Shown here: positions 21,562 to 28,254 of the stretch, in pieces
How the letters are laid out: the number at the start of each line of letters is the position of its first letter
Position numbering within the stretch: the first letter of the stretch is position 1
IMG/VR virus record: IMGVR_UViG_3300042691_038490
Span: 30,860 to 94,859 of that record
Direction: 5' to 3' (one strand)
Source: a virus
DNA: 64,000 nt
The notes under the pieces: model-generated
The model's input: only the letters and a program-made list of their open reading frames with translations
What the model was told of the DNA's origin: nothing
Database searches by the model: none
Program-made: the position numbers and the translations under genes

Positions 21562-21703
21562 TCTTCACTCCTTCTGGAAGCCAGCCTTTAGGGTCAAGGT
21601 TTTCACCCATATAGCCGACTTGAGTTTCTTGTTTAGTTTTAGGGTCAATAGAAAAGAGAGCATAGCCACCTTCAGCCAGCTTCTTTACTTTAGTGATGTT
21701 CAT
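21548..21703 (-). CDS. Unknown small protein (51 aa)
   Basis: First gene of the unit with 21202: ATG at 21703, 7 bases after a TATAAT box. Sequence ends GWLPEGVKIENS. Unknown function. Confidence 0.55.
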   Translation of the reverse strand: MNITKVKKLAEGGYALFSIDPKTKQETQVGYMGENLDPKGWLPEGVKIENS

Positions 21704-21709
21704 ATGATA

Positions 21710-21737
21710 ATTATAGTATGCTTTTAGATTAATTCAA
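21710..21737 (-). promoter_or_regulatory. Sigma70-type promoter
   Basis: -35 TTGAAT, 16-nt spacer ending ATAC, -10 TATAAT. Confidence 0.65.
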
Positions 21738-22070
21738 GACAAAAATATCACGACCAATAACACCTGCCCACTTTGCTTTATATACAGGCTTTTTAGTATC
21801 AGAATAAACAAAGCTCTTATACTTATAAGGATTGTAAGTCACCTTGCGTTCTAGTTGATCAATAGGCCATCCTTCATCCCTATGCCCACAAACAAATGCG
21901 TGAACATTCTTACGCTTCTCTCTAAGAACCCTGGAGCGACCTGCTTGACTCACTCGAAATTCTACATCTTTCAAAAAGAACTCTGAACTATGCTCTAATA
22001 CTTTTCCTTTGAGCATAATGCTTAAACAATGTTTATGTAAATTGTAATAGACTTTGTGTTTTGCTTTCAC
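21729..22070 (-). CDS. Conserved mobile-element protein (113 aa)
   Basis: Pattern VYYNLHKHCLSI, then FRVSQAGRSRVLREKRKNVH and AFVCGHR is widespread in phages and plasmids of aquatic bacteria, without an assigned function. The Arg-rich helix and GRSRVLREKRKNVHAFV block suggest nucleic-acid binding. Own promoter at 22078. Confidence 0.65.
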   Translation of the reverse strand: MKAKHKVYYNLHKHCLSIMLKGKVLEHSSEFFLKDVEFRVSQAGRSRVLREKRKNVHAFVCGHRDEGWPIDQLERKVTYNPYKYKSFVYSDTKKPVYKAKWAGVIGRDIFVLN

Positions 22071-22077
22071 TCCCTTA

Positions 22078-22105
22078 ACTATAAGATAAATTCTAAAAAT
22101 GTCAA
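22078..22105 (-). promoter_or_regulatory. Sigma70-type promoter
   Basis: -35 TTGACA, 16-nt spacer ending ATCT, -10 TATAGT. Confidence 0.7.
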
Positions 22106-22110
22106 GAGAT

Positions 22111-22188
22111 ATAAGTGCTTGATAATCAAAGAGTTACGCAAGCCGAGCCCCCGCATGCGTAAATCCTTGGTAGTCAATGACTTATAAT
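22111..22188 (+). repeat. Island repeat R9
   Basis: GCTTGATAATCAAAGAGTTA and CCTTGGTAGTCAATGACTTA flank the core GCCGAGCCCCCGCATGC. Confidence 0.75.
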
Positions 22189-22202
22189 CCATCAAATCTA
22201 AG

Positions 22203-22233
22203 CAAAAAAATGCGAGGGGGTTTGCCCCTCGCA
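22203..22233 (-). terminator. Rho-independent terminator of the DUF932 gene
   Basis: Minus strand GCGAGGGG / CCCCCTCGC with CAAA loop followed by a T7 run. Confidence 0.9.
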
Positions 22234-22255
22234 CTTGTTAAGGTTTCGTTTTAGT

Positions 22256-23113
22256 TTAGGCGACCAGTTTCAAGAGGTCTTCGTCACGAGTTTTGCCCGA
22301 GAAGACTTTGAGTAGGTCACGGTTGACTCGCTCGCTGTACTCGTAGCGCTCTTGCGAGACATTGCGAGTAAGGAATTGCGTTGCCGCATTGTAGAGGTTG
22401 TACAGATTGCGATCCGTATCCTCCTCGTACTGCGGATTGCGCCAAACAGCCTCGATCCCTTCGCGCACCTTGCCAGAGATAACGTCTTTCTCTTCCAGCT
22501 TGGTGAGCAGGTTCAAGCCCTGTTCGTCAGTGAGCGCCCGTTGCGCCAGTTTGTTGAAAACTTGCGCTTGAGACTCAACGCTATCACACGCACGAGCCAA
22601 CGCATCACCAACAAAGTCCAGATTGACCGCAAGCGTGTGGCGCTTAGTCATGCTGAACTCCTTGGAGAGCGAGGTCATGCCGTTGGTGCAAACGAGACGC
22701 AGGAAGCCTAGGGACAACGAAACACGGCAGGAGCGGTCATAACTATTGTTAACGACCAGTCGCAAGCCGAGAATGTCACCCTTGGCGCGCTTGCCCATGG
22801 GCTTCAACTCCGTTTTGAAATCGGGGAAGTCATAGGAAGCGTAGAAGCGAGAACCGTCACGCACAACAAACTTCTTCGAATTGTAATTCGAGAGCTTGCC
22901 ATGAGTGGCGAGGTTGCTTTCCACCATCTCGATGAGGTCTGCATTCTTCACCACACCATACTGCTCGGTGCAAACTCCGAGCGTAATGGGTTCGGCGGTG
23001 TCACGGCGCACCATGCCGAAGTATCCTGTCCTCTTGCCGTCAGTTGTGAGGAGTGGCTCTTGATGTACATCAAAATCGTATACATCTTGAGCGGGTTTGG
23101 TTGTTCTAGCCAT
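22256..23113 (-). CDS. DUF932 (phage/plasmid-like) protein (285 aa)
   Basis: Residues 1-130 show the DUF932/TIGR03299 pattern (TEQYGVVKNADLIEMVESNL, GSRFYASYDFPDF, VVNNSYDRSCRVSLSLGFLR, then LVCTNGMT). Family is common on plasmids and phages, function unknown, sometimes expressed very highly. GC content is well above the window average, so it is a recent arrival. Own promoter and own strong terminator make it an independent cassette. Confidence 0.85.
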   Translation of the reverse strand: MARTTKPAQDVYDFDVHQEPLLTTDGKRTGYFGMVRRDTAEPITLGVCTEQYGVVKNADLIEMVESNLATHGKLSNYNSKKFVVRDGSRFYASYDFPDFKTELKPMGKRAKGDILGLRLVVNNSYDRSCRVSLSLGFLRLVCTNGMTSLSKEFSMTKRHTLAVNLDFVGDALARACDSVESQAQVFNKLAQRALTDEQGLNLLTKLEEKDVISGKVREGIEAVWRNPQYEEDTDRNLYNLYNAATQFLTRNVSQERYEYSERVNRDLLKVFSGKTRDEDLLKLVA

Positions 23114-23119
23114 AGATTA

Positions 23120-23147
23120 ATAGTACCACACTTTTATAATCTGACAA
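23120..23147 (-). promoter_or_regulatory. Sigma70-type promoter of the DUF932 gene
   Basis: -35 TTGTCA, 16-nt spacer ending GTGG, -10 TACTAT; 6 bases before ATG. Confidence 0.65.
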
Positions 23148-23215
23148 GATTTTTTTTCATGTCAGAAGATAATGGCCTTAAAGGTTTTACGTAATGTGAA
23201 TAACTTTTTTTAAAA

Positions 23216-23286
23216 GGTGTTGAATATCAACGACTTACGCGCGCGGGGGGCGCGCCCCTATAACTCCTTAATAATAAGCAACTTAC
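23216..23286 (+). repeat. Island repeat R10
   Basis: GGTGTTGAATATCAACGACT and CTTAATAATAAGCAACTTAC flank the GC core CGCGCGGGGGGCGCGCCCC. Last copy in the window; no copies seen to the right. Confidence 0.75.
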
Positions 23287-23742
23287 TTAAACCACACTAA
23301 ATTTAATATTATTCTTTCTGTACTCTCTTACTTTCCTCATAGCATATAAAGAGGCATCTACTTCACTTAATTTAGCTCTAGTTCCCATGTTATATTTTCT
23401 TATTTTCTTAACTCCATGATAAAATTTCCTTTTCTTGTATTGCCAAATATGTCTTACTTCATGGGCAATTAATTCAATTAATGATTCTTCCCAGCTATAA
23501 GTTTTAACAGGTAAATATCCCCTCATACCACCGCTAATATATGGCTTAATATACTTTGAATAAGCTGGAACAGCAATATGCGCCCTCATGCTTCCACTCC
23601 AAGCCCTACCATGCCAACCTAATTTAGTATTACCAAAATCTATTTTTCGGATATCTTTAAGGTGCAACCCTTGGGGCAAGCACCATTTAACCATCTCTTT
23701 TAATTTATCTGAACATAATTTAGTAGTGTTGATGAGCTTCAT
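23287..23742 (-). CDS. SprT/zincin-like metalloprotein (151 aa)
   Basis: Contains the zinc motif IELIAHEVRHIWQY (HExxH) and a downstream SEVDASLYAMRKVREY that supplies the third ligand (Glu/Asp), the layout of short zincin metallopeptidases. Basic and Tyr-rich. Own promoter at 23750. Substrate unknown; a DNA-protein crosslink or peptidase role would be guesswork. Confidence 0.65.
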   Translation of the reverse strand: MKLINTTKLCSDKLKEMVKWCLPQGLHLKDIRKIDFGNTKLGWHGRAWSGSMRAHIAVPAYSKYIKPYISGGMRGYLPVKTYSWEESLIELIAHEVRHIWQYKKRKFYHGVKKIRKYNMGTRAKLSEVDASLYAMRKVREYRKNNIKFSVV

Positions 23743-23749
23743 ACTCTCA

Positions 23750-23777
23750 ACTATAATCTAAATTAATCTAAAGTCAA
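23750..23777 (-). promoter_or_regulatory. Sigma70-type promoter
   Basis: -35 TTGACT, 16-nt spacer ending AGAT, -10 TATAGT. Confidence 0.65.
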
Positions 23778-23957
23778 TTAATATCTGGCGGTAATTACAG
23801 GATGTCCTTCGTCTAAAACATCACAGGATTCATCAGTAAATAATAAAGTGGCTCTACGATATTCGTTATCAGTATCTATAATAGTAATATCACTATTTAA
23901 TTGGCTCTCATTCATATTCTTAAGTTTATTTAAGAGGTCTCTATAAGTATTTGTCAT
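23778..23957 (-). CDS. Unknown small protein (59 aa)
   Basis: ATG at 23957 immediately after the stop of 23958-24203. Acidic alpha/beta sequence (TYRDLLNKLKNM, SDITIIDTD, ATLLFTDES, HPVITARY), a pattern seen in small phage early proteins. No function assigned. Confidence 0.6.
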   Translation of the reverse strand: MTNTYRDLLNKLKNMNESQLNSDITIIDTDNEYRRATLLFTDESCDVLDEGHPVITARY

Positions 23958-24203
23958 TTAATTAAATATCCTATATTGTTTAGCGGCCTTAATTAATTTT
24001 TTTCTAATACTCTCATTATTAACATTAACTGTTCCGCCCCATTCTATTTTCTTTATTTCTCTGCCACATATTTCATTATTTCCATCAAAGGATTCAACAA
24101 CATAGTATTTATTATCACCTATTTGGAAATCATAGGATATTTTAACATTTCTAGATATTAAATTAACATCAGCTTTAGAAGATGCGGGATGTGTTAGGCT
24201 CAT
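23958..24203 (-). CDS. Unknown small protein (81 aa)
   Basis: Beta-rich N-half (VKISYDFQIGDNKYYVVESF) and a basic C-terminal helix (IRKKLIKAAKQYRIF). Preceded by a TTGACT-N16-TATAGT promoter and in one unit with 23778. Confidence 0.6.
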   Translation of the reverse strand: MSLTHPASSKADVNLISRNVKISYDFQIGDNKYYVVESFDGNNEICGREIKKIEWGGTVNVNNESIRKKLIKAAKQYRIFN

Positions 24204-24209
24204 ATATTT

Positions 24210-24237
24210 ACTATATATTAAATTCTTATTTAGTCAA
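24210..24237 (-). promoter_or_regulatory. Sigma70-type promoter
   Basis: -35 TTGACT (inside the end of the 24226 gene), 16-nt spacer, -10 TATAGT. Confidence 0.6.
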
Positions 24238-24345
24238 TTTATTTTTCTTCTTTTTCTTATCAGACTTAAGCCACTCTTTAGACCATTGAATAAAGATCTT
24301 ATAGTTATTCTTTTTACCTTTTTGATGTCCAAAGCGAAAGCTCAT
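24226..24345 (-). CDS. Small very basic protein (39 aa)
   Basis: ATG directly downstream of the previous stop. SFRFGHQKGKKNNYKIF, then IQWSKEW and a Lys-rich tail. Likely nucleic-acid binding by charge only. Confidence 0.45.
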   Translation of the reverse strand: MSFRFGHQKGKKNNYKIFIQWSKEWLKSDKKKKKNKLTK

Positions 24346-24346
24346 A

Positions 24347-24526
24347 TTATTTCCAGTCTAAAACAAAATGATTTTTAAGATTTTCCGCTAGTTCTTTTGC
24401 TTTTTGTTCATTTTCTGCTTCTACTTGAAGATATGCAGAACACATTTTTTCTACTTTAACAAAATACATCTTTTTATGTAAGAACCTTTCAATCTCATCT
24501 GATGGTGCAATTCCGCTAAAATTCAT
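24347..24526 (-). CDS. Unknown small protein (59 aa)
   Basis: Central strand YFVKVEKMCSAYLQVEAENE and an Ala/Lys/Glu helix (QKAKELAENLKNH): the DpnD/PcfM-like look of a beta strand pair plus helix. ATGA overlap with 24523-24750. Confidence 0.5.
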   Translation of the reverse strand: MNFSGIAPSDEIERFLHKKMYFVKVEKMCSAYLQVEAENEQKAKELAENLKNHFVLDWK

Positions 24527-24750
24527 TTTGCTTCTTGTATATTATTTACTTTGTTTTCTATTTGCTCTAGCAGAGCAGGATCTAGAATTGTAAAGCCTTC
24601 CTGTGTTTGCAGGTAAGCATCAATAATAGTATAGTCCTCATCAATGTGTTCTTTATATACTATATTATCATTATATCCTTCTGCTTCAATAACATAAGTA
24701 TCTACTGTTATTGTCTGGGACTTTTTGCTAATTATTTTAATATCACTCAT
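24523..24750 (-). CDS. Unknown small acidic protein (75 aa)
   Basis: Acidic beta-type protein (QTITVDTYVIEAEGYNDN) with a C-terminal helix. Coupled to 24347 by ATGA. Unknown. Confidence 0.55.
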   Translation of the reverse strand: MSDIKIISKKSQTITVDTYVIEAEGYNDNIVYKEHIDEDYTIIDAYLQTQEGFTILDPALLEQIENKVNNIQEAK

Positions 24751-24752
24751 AA

Positions 24753-24953
24753 TTAAAGTTTAACCCAAGTTGCGCCAATTCCTTTGAGGAAACTCCTTAC
24801 GCTCTTGTAAGTTGTCCAATAGCTAGACTCATCACAAGGAGGATTGATTCTACGAGCTTTCCAAACCTTCTTGCGGTGATAGGATTTAATCCTGTCGCCA
24901 AAGAGGTATGGGTTGTAATTCGTGACTGCCATAACTTCATAATGTGGGTTCAT
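24753..24953 (-). CDS. Unknown small basic protein (66 aa)
   Basis: Contains YEVMAVTNYNPYLFGDRIKS and CDESSYWTTYKSVRSFLKGI. Higher GC than neighbours. First gene of the unit behind promoter 24960. Confidence 0.55.
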   Translation of the reverse strand: MNPHYEVMAVTNYNPYLFGDRIKSYHRKKVWKARRINPPCDESSYWTTYKSVRSFLKGIGATWVKL

Positions 24954-24959
24954 TCTATG

Positions 24960-24987
24960 AATATACCCTAGATTAATTTATTGTCAA
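24960..24987 (-). promoter_or_regulatory. Sigma70-type promoter
   Basis: -35 TTGACA, 16-nt spacer ending AGGG, -10 TATATT; 6 bases before ATG. Confidence 0.65.
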
Positions 24988-25061
24988 TAGTGATTCAAAT
25001 AAATATAAATAGCCGCAAAAGCTATAATAAGAAAAGATAATATTGTATCGCCAGTAATCAT
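24984..25061 (-). CDS. Tiny membrane peptide (25 aa)
   Basis: ATGA-coupled to the exported protein upstream (25058-25061). One hydrophobic helix (LSFLIIAFAAIYIYL). Unknown. Confidence 0.45.
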   Translation of the reverse strand: MITGDTILSFLIIAFAAIYIYLNHY

Positions 25062-25261
25062 TTCTTTGTTTCTCCAAAATAGATATAATGATATTTACCA
25101 GTATAATCTTTATGTATAGAGTATAGTCTACCTTGTCTGACTTCGTGCTGGGGACAGCATCTAGTATGAATATCCTCTGCTCTTGCAAGTGGAGCAATAA
25201 CCCCATACATCACAAGCATAAGAGCCCAAAACAATAAGAACTTAACTATCATTTCGCTCAT
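25058..25261 (-). CDS. Small exported protein (67 aa)
   Basis: Signal peptide (residues 1-28, FLLFWALMLVMYGVIAPLAR then A-E cleavage region) followed by a short Cys-pair domain (RCCPQHEVRQGRLYS, YTGKYHYIYFGE). A longer alternative frame in 24973-25206 is a shadow. Confidence 0.55.
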   Translation of the reverse strand: MSEMIVKFLLFWALMLVMYGVIAPLARAEDIHTRCCPQHEVRQGRLYSIHKDYTGKYHYIYFGETKK

Positions 25262-25327
25262 ATAATTTGTATATTAGACTATCATAGCAAATAATATCTT
25301 TGAATCTTAGAATCTCTAGACTAAAGC

Positions 25328-25531
25328 TCACGCCTCGTCCTCATCATCAGATTCAATATTAATAATATCAAAGTGATAATCAACTTCATCGAAGTTAGCA
25401 TCGCAATCTTCTGCTCGCTCTAGTGCAAGCTCCTCTGCTTCTGCTAGAGTCTCTGCCTCGACTTCGATCTCAGCTTCGGCGATTTGATTTCTTTGAATTG
25501 TGATTGTGTATTTTTTTAAGGTGTCGCTCAT
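25328..25531 (-). CDS. Small acidic DpnD/PcfM-like protein (67 aa)
   Basis: KKYTITIQRNQIAEAEIEVE and AETLAEAEELALERAED: beta strand followed by a helix with the VxAxxxxEAxxxA pattern of DpnD-PcfM-like mobile-element proteins, then an acidic tail. Own promoter 25538. Confidence 0.6.
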   Translation of the reverse strand: MSDTLKKYTITIQRNQIAEAEIEVEAETLAEAEELALERAEDCDANFDEVDYHFDIINIESDDEDEA

Positions 25532-25790
25532 AATCTAAATATACTGGAAATTCTTTTGATGTCAAGTCCTTGTGATCTGTTCCAGGATAACGACTTACCA
25601 ATTCTGCTTTAAAAAAGTCTGCTTCGAATCCTGTCACATCTTTGATAGCTTGAGCGCCTCTGCAATTTAGATTACCAAAACCTATATCAGCTTTGTATTT
25701 ACTTAAGTCTACTATAATACTATTTGGCAAAGTGCCATTAATAATGCCGTTGGGTTGTTTGTATTTGATATCGTATAATCTGTATTTCAT
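25470..25790 (-). CDS. Unknown protein (106 aa)
   Basis: N-terminal 85 residues look coding (YRLYDIKYKQPNG, GFGNLNCRGAQAI, TGFEADFFKAELV). The last 20 residues overlap the start of 25328-25531 by 62 bases and are basic and low in complexity, so the annotated C-terminus may come from a lost stop or reading through the next promoter. Confidence 0.5.
   Translation of the reverse strand: MKYRLYDIKYKQPNGIINGTLPNSIIVDLSKYKADIGFGNLNCRGAQAIKDVTGFEADFFKAELVSRYPGTDHKDLTSKEFPVYLDYERHLKKIHNHNSKKSNRRS
25538..25565 (-). promoter_or_regulatory. Sigma70-type promoter
   Basis: -35 TTGACA, 16-nt spacer ending CCAG, -10 TATATT; lies inside the 3' end of the 25470 frame. Confidence 0.65.
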
Positions 25791-25798
25791 ATTTAATG

Positions 25799-25870
25799 AG
25801 CCAGAAATCGGATTCGAACCGATGACCTACGGTTTACAAAACCGTTGCACTACCGCTGTGCTATTCTGGC
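25799..25870 (-). tRNA. tRNA-Thr (anticodon TGT)
   Basis: Acceptor GCCAGAA/TTCTGGC, anticodon arm ACGGT-TTTGTAA-ACCGT, T-arm ATCGG-TTCGAAT-CCGAT. Confidence 0.93.
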
Positions 25871-25901
25871 AACTTGCCCTGTATTTAATATTATTAAAGG
25901 A

Positions 25902-26099
25902 TTATTTCTTTTTGTCAAGAATATTCTCTTCATTTACCCATTGAGCATAAACTAAATCAACATAAATATAATATCTAATAGAATAATCCCAATTGTATTT
26001 TGCTTCTCTTATATCTGTTATTTCACCGGTAGCTTGTTCATTTTTATACTTACAAAAGAATAATACTTTATCGCCTATTTTATATTTTGGTTTGTTCAT
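25902..26099 (-). CDS. SH3/KOW-like small protein (65 aa)
   Basis: Starts YKIGDKVLFFCKYKNEQA then TGEITDIREA: the typical G-D-x-V entry of small SH3-like barrels. ATGA-coupled to the tiny membrane peptide upstream. Unknown partner. Confidence 0.5.
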   Translation of the reverse strand: MNKPKYKIGDKVLFFCKYKNEQATGEITDIREAKYNWDYSIRYYIYVDLVYAQWVNEENILDKKK

Positions 26100-26167
26100 A
26101 GACCAATTAGATATTTAGCAATAGCAAATATTATGATACCAATAATTAAAGTATAAACGTATTCCAT
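26096..26167 (-). CDS. Tiny membrane peptide (23 aa)
   Basis: MEYVYTLIIGIIIFAIAKYL forms one helix; ends in ATGA overlap with 25902. Behind the AGTGTAAT motif at 26187. Confidence 0.4.
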   Translation of the reverse strand: MEYVYTLIIGIIIFAIAKYLIGL

Positions 26168-26186
26168 ACCATCTTTCACACCTAAA

Positions 26187-26197
26187 ATTACACTAAA
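26187..26197 (-). promoter_or_regulatory. Candidate late-promoter motif TTTAGTGTAAT
   Basis: Nineteen bases before the ATG at 26167, just downstream of the structured RNA's 3' end. Confidence 0.4.
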
Positions 26198-26213
26198 ATA
26201 AAAAGAAAAATAT

Positions 26214-26557
26214 GGTTTCGGCGACACCAAAAAACGCTCACAGGATATATGGTTACAGCAGGGTTCCGCTTTGCTATAACGTCCAATCTGTGATCTTCTG
26301 CGGAAAGCTTTCCACTAGCATTTCAGCACCCTAATGTGCATCTCGTCTAGTGATTCGGTTAGTACAACCATTTTCTATTGAGGGATCATCCACGGCTCGC
26401 CAAATACGAGGCGATATTTATTCCTTGGTTTGGGTTGGATAACCCTTAATTAACCCCCATTGATATCAAAGAACTGCGGGGGACGAAGGTCCAATAGGAG
26501 ATCAACCCTACCATAACCTTCATTACATCCTCTCGCACCCGAGAGTTTGCCCCGCAT
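26214..26557 (-). ncRNA. Highly structured candidate RNA, about 345 nt, family not recognised
   Basis: GC-richer block without credible reading frame. Promoter TTGACG-N17-TAATAT directly upstream (26564-26592); 3' end GGTGTCG/CGAAACC hairpin then T-rich tail. Helices read 5' to 3': CTCTCG/CGAGAG; GGAC/GTCC; CCCCC/GGGGG (long loop); GGGTT/AACCC; TCGCC/GGCGA; GGTT/AACC; CACTAG/CTAGTG enclosing GCAC/GTGC; CACAG/CTGTG enclosing GTTATAGC/GCTGTAAC. No tmRNA, RNase P, 6S, SRP or group I intron signatures were found. Size and setting near tRNAs recall the large phage RNAs GOLLD and ROOL, but it is shorter. Confidence 0.6.
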
Positions 26558-26563
26558 AATTAT

Positions 26564-26592
26564 ATATTAATTGTTTTTTTATTTTTCGTCAA
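26564..26592 (-). promoter_or_regulatory. Sigma70-type promoter of the structured RNA
   Basis: -35 TTGACG (within the C-terminal codons of the 26579 gene), 17-nt spacer, -10 TAATAT; start expected near 26557. Confidence 0.6.
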
Positions 26593-26698
26593 GTTTTTTT
26601 TCTACATCACCCACTCCCAATAGATCGCCAAGCAAAGCCCCGAAAAAATTAAAACAATCTCCATATGATAAATTTTTCTCCATTTCTTTTTTGCTCAT
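26579..26698 (-). CDS. Small amphipathic protein (39 aa)
   Basis: MSKKEMEKNLSYGDCFNFFG, then ALLGDLLGVGDV and a charged tail. Its last codons contain the -35 box of the structured RNA. A TATAAT box stands upstream of the ATG. Confidence 0.45.
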   Translation of the reverse strand: MSKKEMEKNLSYGDCFNFFGALLGDLLGVGDVEKKLDEK

Positions 26699-26744
26699 AC
26701 AAGTATTATACATCAAATACAATATTTTGTAGAACAGTTTTTTT

Positions 26745-26773
26745 TAAAACAGCGGAAGTTTTTCGATACTTCC
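26745..26773 (-). terminator. Hairpin after the DUF6915 gene
   Basis: Minus strand GGAAGT / ACTTCC with 8-nt loop, followed by GCTGTTTT. Moderate terminator. Confidence 0.5.
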
Positions 26774-26847
26774 AAACGATTCACTTATTACGGAAGTGAC
26801 CACCGATGACCTCACCATCACCTCACACAACAAATCTAAATGAGAGT

Positions 26848-27201
26848 CTATGCTGGATTTAATTCCACATCAAGTTTCTTTGTTTTGCCCATCCAACTTT
26901 CTGGCATAATATTCTTAAACCAGTCTTGCATAGAGGGGATTCGTCCCAAATCTTCCATCACGTGTTGTTCGCCAATCCAGCGAGTAGGAATAAGTTTGCC
27001 GTTAGTGGATAGTCTGATCGTGTGACCAAATATCCTCTCACACATAAATATTCCCTCTGCGTGATGTCGCAAAGCTCTGTGGCGAAAATCTGCCATCATC
27101 ATTTTGCTCTCATCAAACCAATCGTGAATAGCTTGATAATCTGATGGAACTCCACCCCACTTCTTGACCGAGGACAACGAGTGATGATAAGGATTAGCCA
27201 T
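26848..27201 (-). CDS. DUF6915 protein (117 aa)
   Basis: The whole protein matches the DUF6915 pattern: MANPYHHSLSSVKKWGG, IHDWFDESKMMMADFRHRAL, RHHAEGIFMCERIFG, WIGEQHVMEDLGRIPS. The many conserved His residues suggest a metal-binding enzyme, but no function is assigned. Overlaps the stop of 27201-27692 by one base. Confidence 0.8.
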   Translation of the reverse strand: MANPYHHSLSSVKKWGGVPSDYQAIHDWFDESKMMMADFRHRALRHHAEGIFMCERIFGHTIRLSTNGKLIPTRWIGEQHVMEDLGRIPSMQDWFKNIMPESWMGKTKKLDVELNPA

Positions 27202-27692
27202 TAGAATGTCTCCGAAGAAGAACGAACACTCTCTACTCGTTCATTAAACTCAAGTTCAATCTTGCGATTAAGAACATCAAAGTTAAATGTTCCGTAGCTA
27301 CCTTCGTTGATCTCCCAACCTCCGTGATATGCCCCTAATCTATCATAGCATATTTCTTCAACAATCGCACTAACATCACCTTCGCCTCCACCAACTTCAA
27401 CAAACTCTTTCTTCTTTTCGTCCCACTGATGTTGATGTCCTAGGTGAGAACCTTTAACAACTAGTTTTGGACAAGACAGCTCTTTGTCTCTGTGGTCTTT
27501 GAAGATAATATCATTGATTTGGCCACTATCTCCACACCCATCAAAAGTGACTTCGATAGAAACTACCCTTGTATCAGCTAAAGTATCAAATAGTGCTTTA
27601 GCATTAACTTTAGATTTTTCTGCTTTCTTTTCTTGACTCTTACGGATTTCCTCCATAATGTCCTTCATATCAATTTTTTTGGTTTTGCTCAT
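27201..27692 (-). CDS. DUF6878-like protein (163 aa)
   Basis: Start at ATG 27692 (MSKTKKID), 7 bases after the -10 box. Contains VTFDGCGDSGQINDI, ICYDRLGAYHGGWEINEGSY then GTFNFDV, the DUF6878 pattern seen in phages and plasmids together with DUF6915, as here. Function unknown; the pair is probably co-transferred. Confidence 0.75.
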   Translation of the reverse strand: MSKTKKIDMKDIMEEIRKSQEKKAEKSKVNAKALFDTLADTRVVSIEVTFDGCGDSGQINDIIFKDHRDKELSCPKLVVKGSHLGHQHQWDEKKKEFVEVGGGEGDVSAIVEEICYDRLGAYHGGWEINEGSYGTFNFDVLNRKIELEFNERVESVRSSSETF

Positions 27693-27698
27693 AAGAAG

Positions 27699-27726
27699 AG
27701 CATACCACACACTTAATCTGTGTCAA
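27699..27726 (-). promoter_or_regulatory. Sigma70-type promoter of the DUF6878/DUF6915 pair
   Basis: -35 TTGACA, 16-nt spacer ending GTGG, -10 TATGCT. Confidence 0.65.
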
Positions 27727-27902
27727 GACCTACGGCGACTTTTCTTTTTCTTCTTAAAAATATTAAAGATATCACACTTATAATTATAAAGTGTTGAGCA
27801 GGCCCAATTGATGCTGTACATTATAACCCATAATAGGAAAACTAATCCAAGTACTCTTATTTCAGAGGATTCAATTAATTTTTCAGTTACTATAAGAAAC
27901 AT
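27723..27902 (-). CDS. Small membrane protein (59 aa)
   Basis: One membrane helix (VLGLVFLLWVIMYSINW) and a basic tail KKKKKSRRRS. Its 3' end forms part of the following promoter. Unknown. Confidence 0.5.
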   Translation of the reverse strand: MFLIVTEKLIESSEIRVLGLVFLLWVIMYSINWACSTLYNYKCDIFNIFKKKKKSRRRS

Positions 27903-27907
27903 ATTAT

Positions 27908-28090
27908 TTAGCTCACTCTTGTTTGTTTATATTTGGTTGCAACGCGACCAAGCATCTCCTCTAGACGCTTAACTTCTTCTTCGTAACCATACTTTTGCCA
28001 TTCCTTAAGATGGGAGATCTGATCAACAATACAATCTTGAATTAATCCCCAATCACTACTGGTAAAATTCTTGTCTGTGTAGTCGCTCAT
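27908..28090 (-). CDS. Small helical protein (60 aa)
   Basis: SSDWGLIQDCIVDQISHLKE and EEEVKRLEEMLGRV: two helices, coiled-coil potential. A TTGACT-N17-TATATT promoter-like sequence precedes it. Unknown. Confidence 0.55.
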   Translation of the reverse strand: MSDYTDKNFTSSDWGLIQDCIVDQISHLKEWQKYGYEEEVKRLEEMLGRVATKYKQTRVS

Positions 28091-28125
28091 ATGATCAATA
28101 TATTTTATTTATTTAGATTAGTCAA

Positions 28126-28254
28126 TTACTTATTTAAAATTTCTATAAGATGATCAATAGTAGGATGCTGAGATGGATCTACTGATTGTTTCGATGCAAT
28201 AAGAGCATAAAGTAATATACTAAGTTCTTCTCTATTAAAAACAAATGTTCTCAT
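28126..28254 (-). CDS. Small protein (42 aa)
   Basis: FNREELSILLYALIASKQSV then HPTIDHLIEIL; helical, no motif. Abuts the stop of 28255. Confidence 0.45.
   Translation of the reverse strand: MRTFVFNREELSILLYALIASKQSVDPSQHPTIDHLIEILNK

Noticed and set aside
12111-23286. Island repeats as integron attC sites
   Set aside because: The length and palindromic ends recall attC, and cassettes are small, but no conserved GTTRRRY/RYYYAAC core pairs, no integron integrase in the window, gene orientation is mixed and each gene has its own promoter. Kept as a repeat family of unknown type.
24973-25206. 77-residue minus-strand frame
   Set aside because: Out-of-frame shadow of the exported protein 25058-25261 and the micro-peptide 24984-25061.
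26214-26557. tmRNA or RNase P RNA
   Set aside because: No tRNA-like 3' end with a T-loop, no tag reading frame ending in Ala-Ala, no GAGGAAAGTCC core. No group I intron core either, and no split gene around it.
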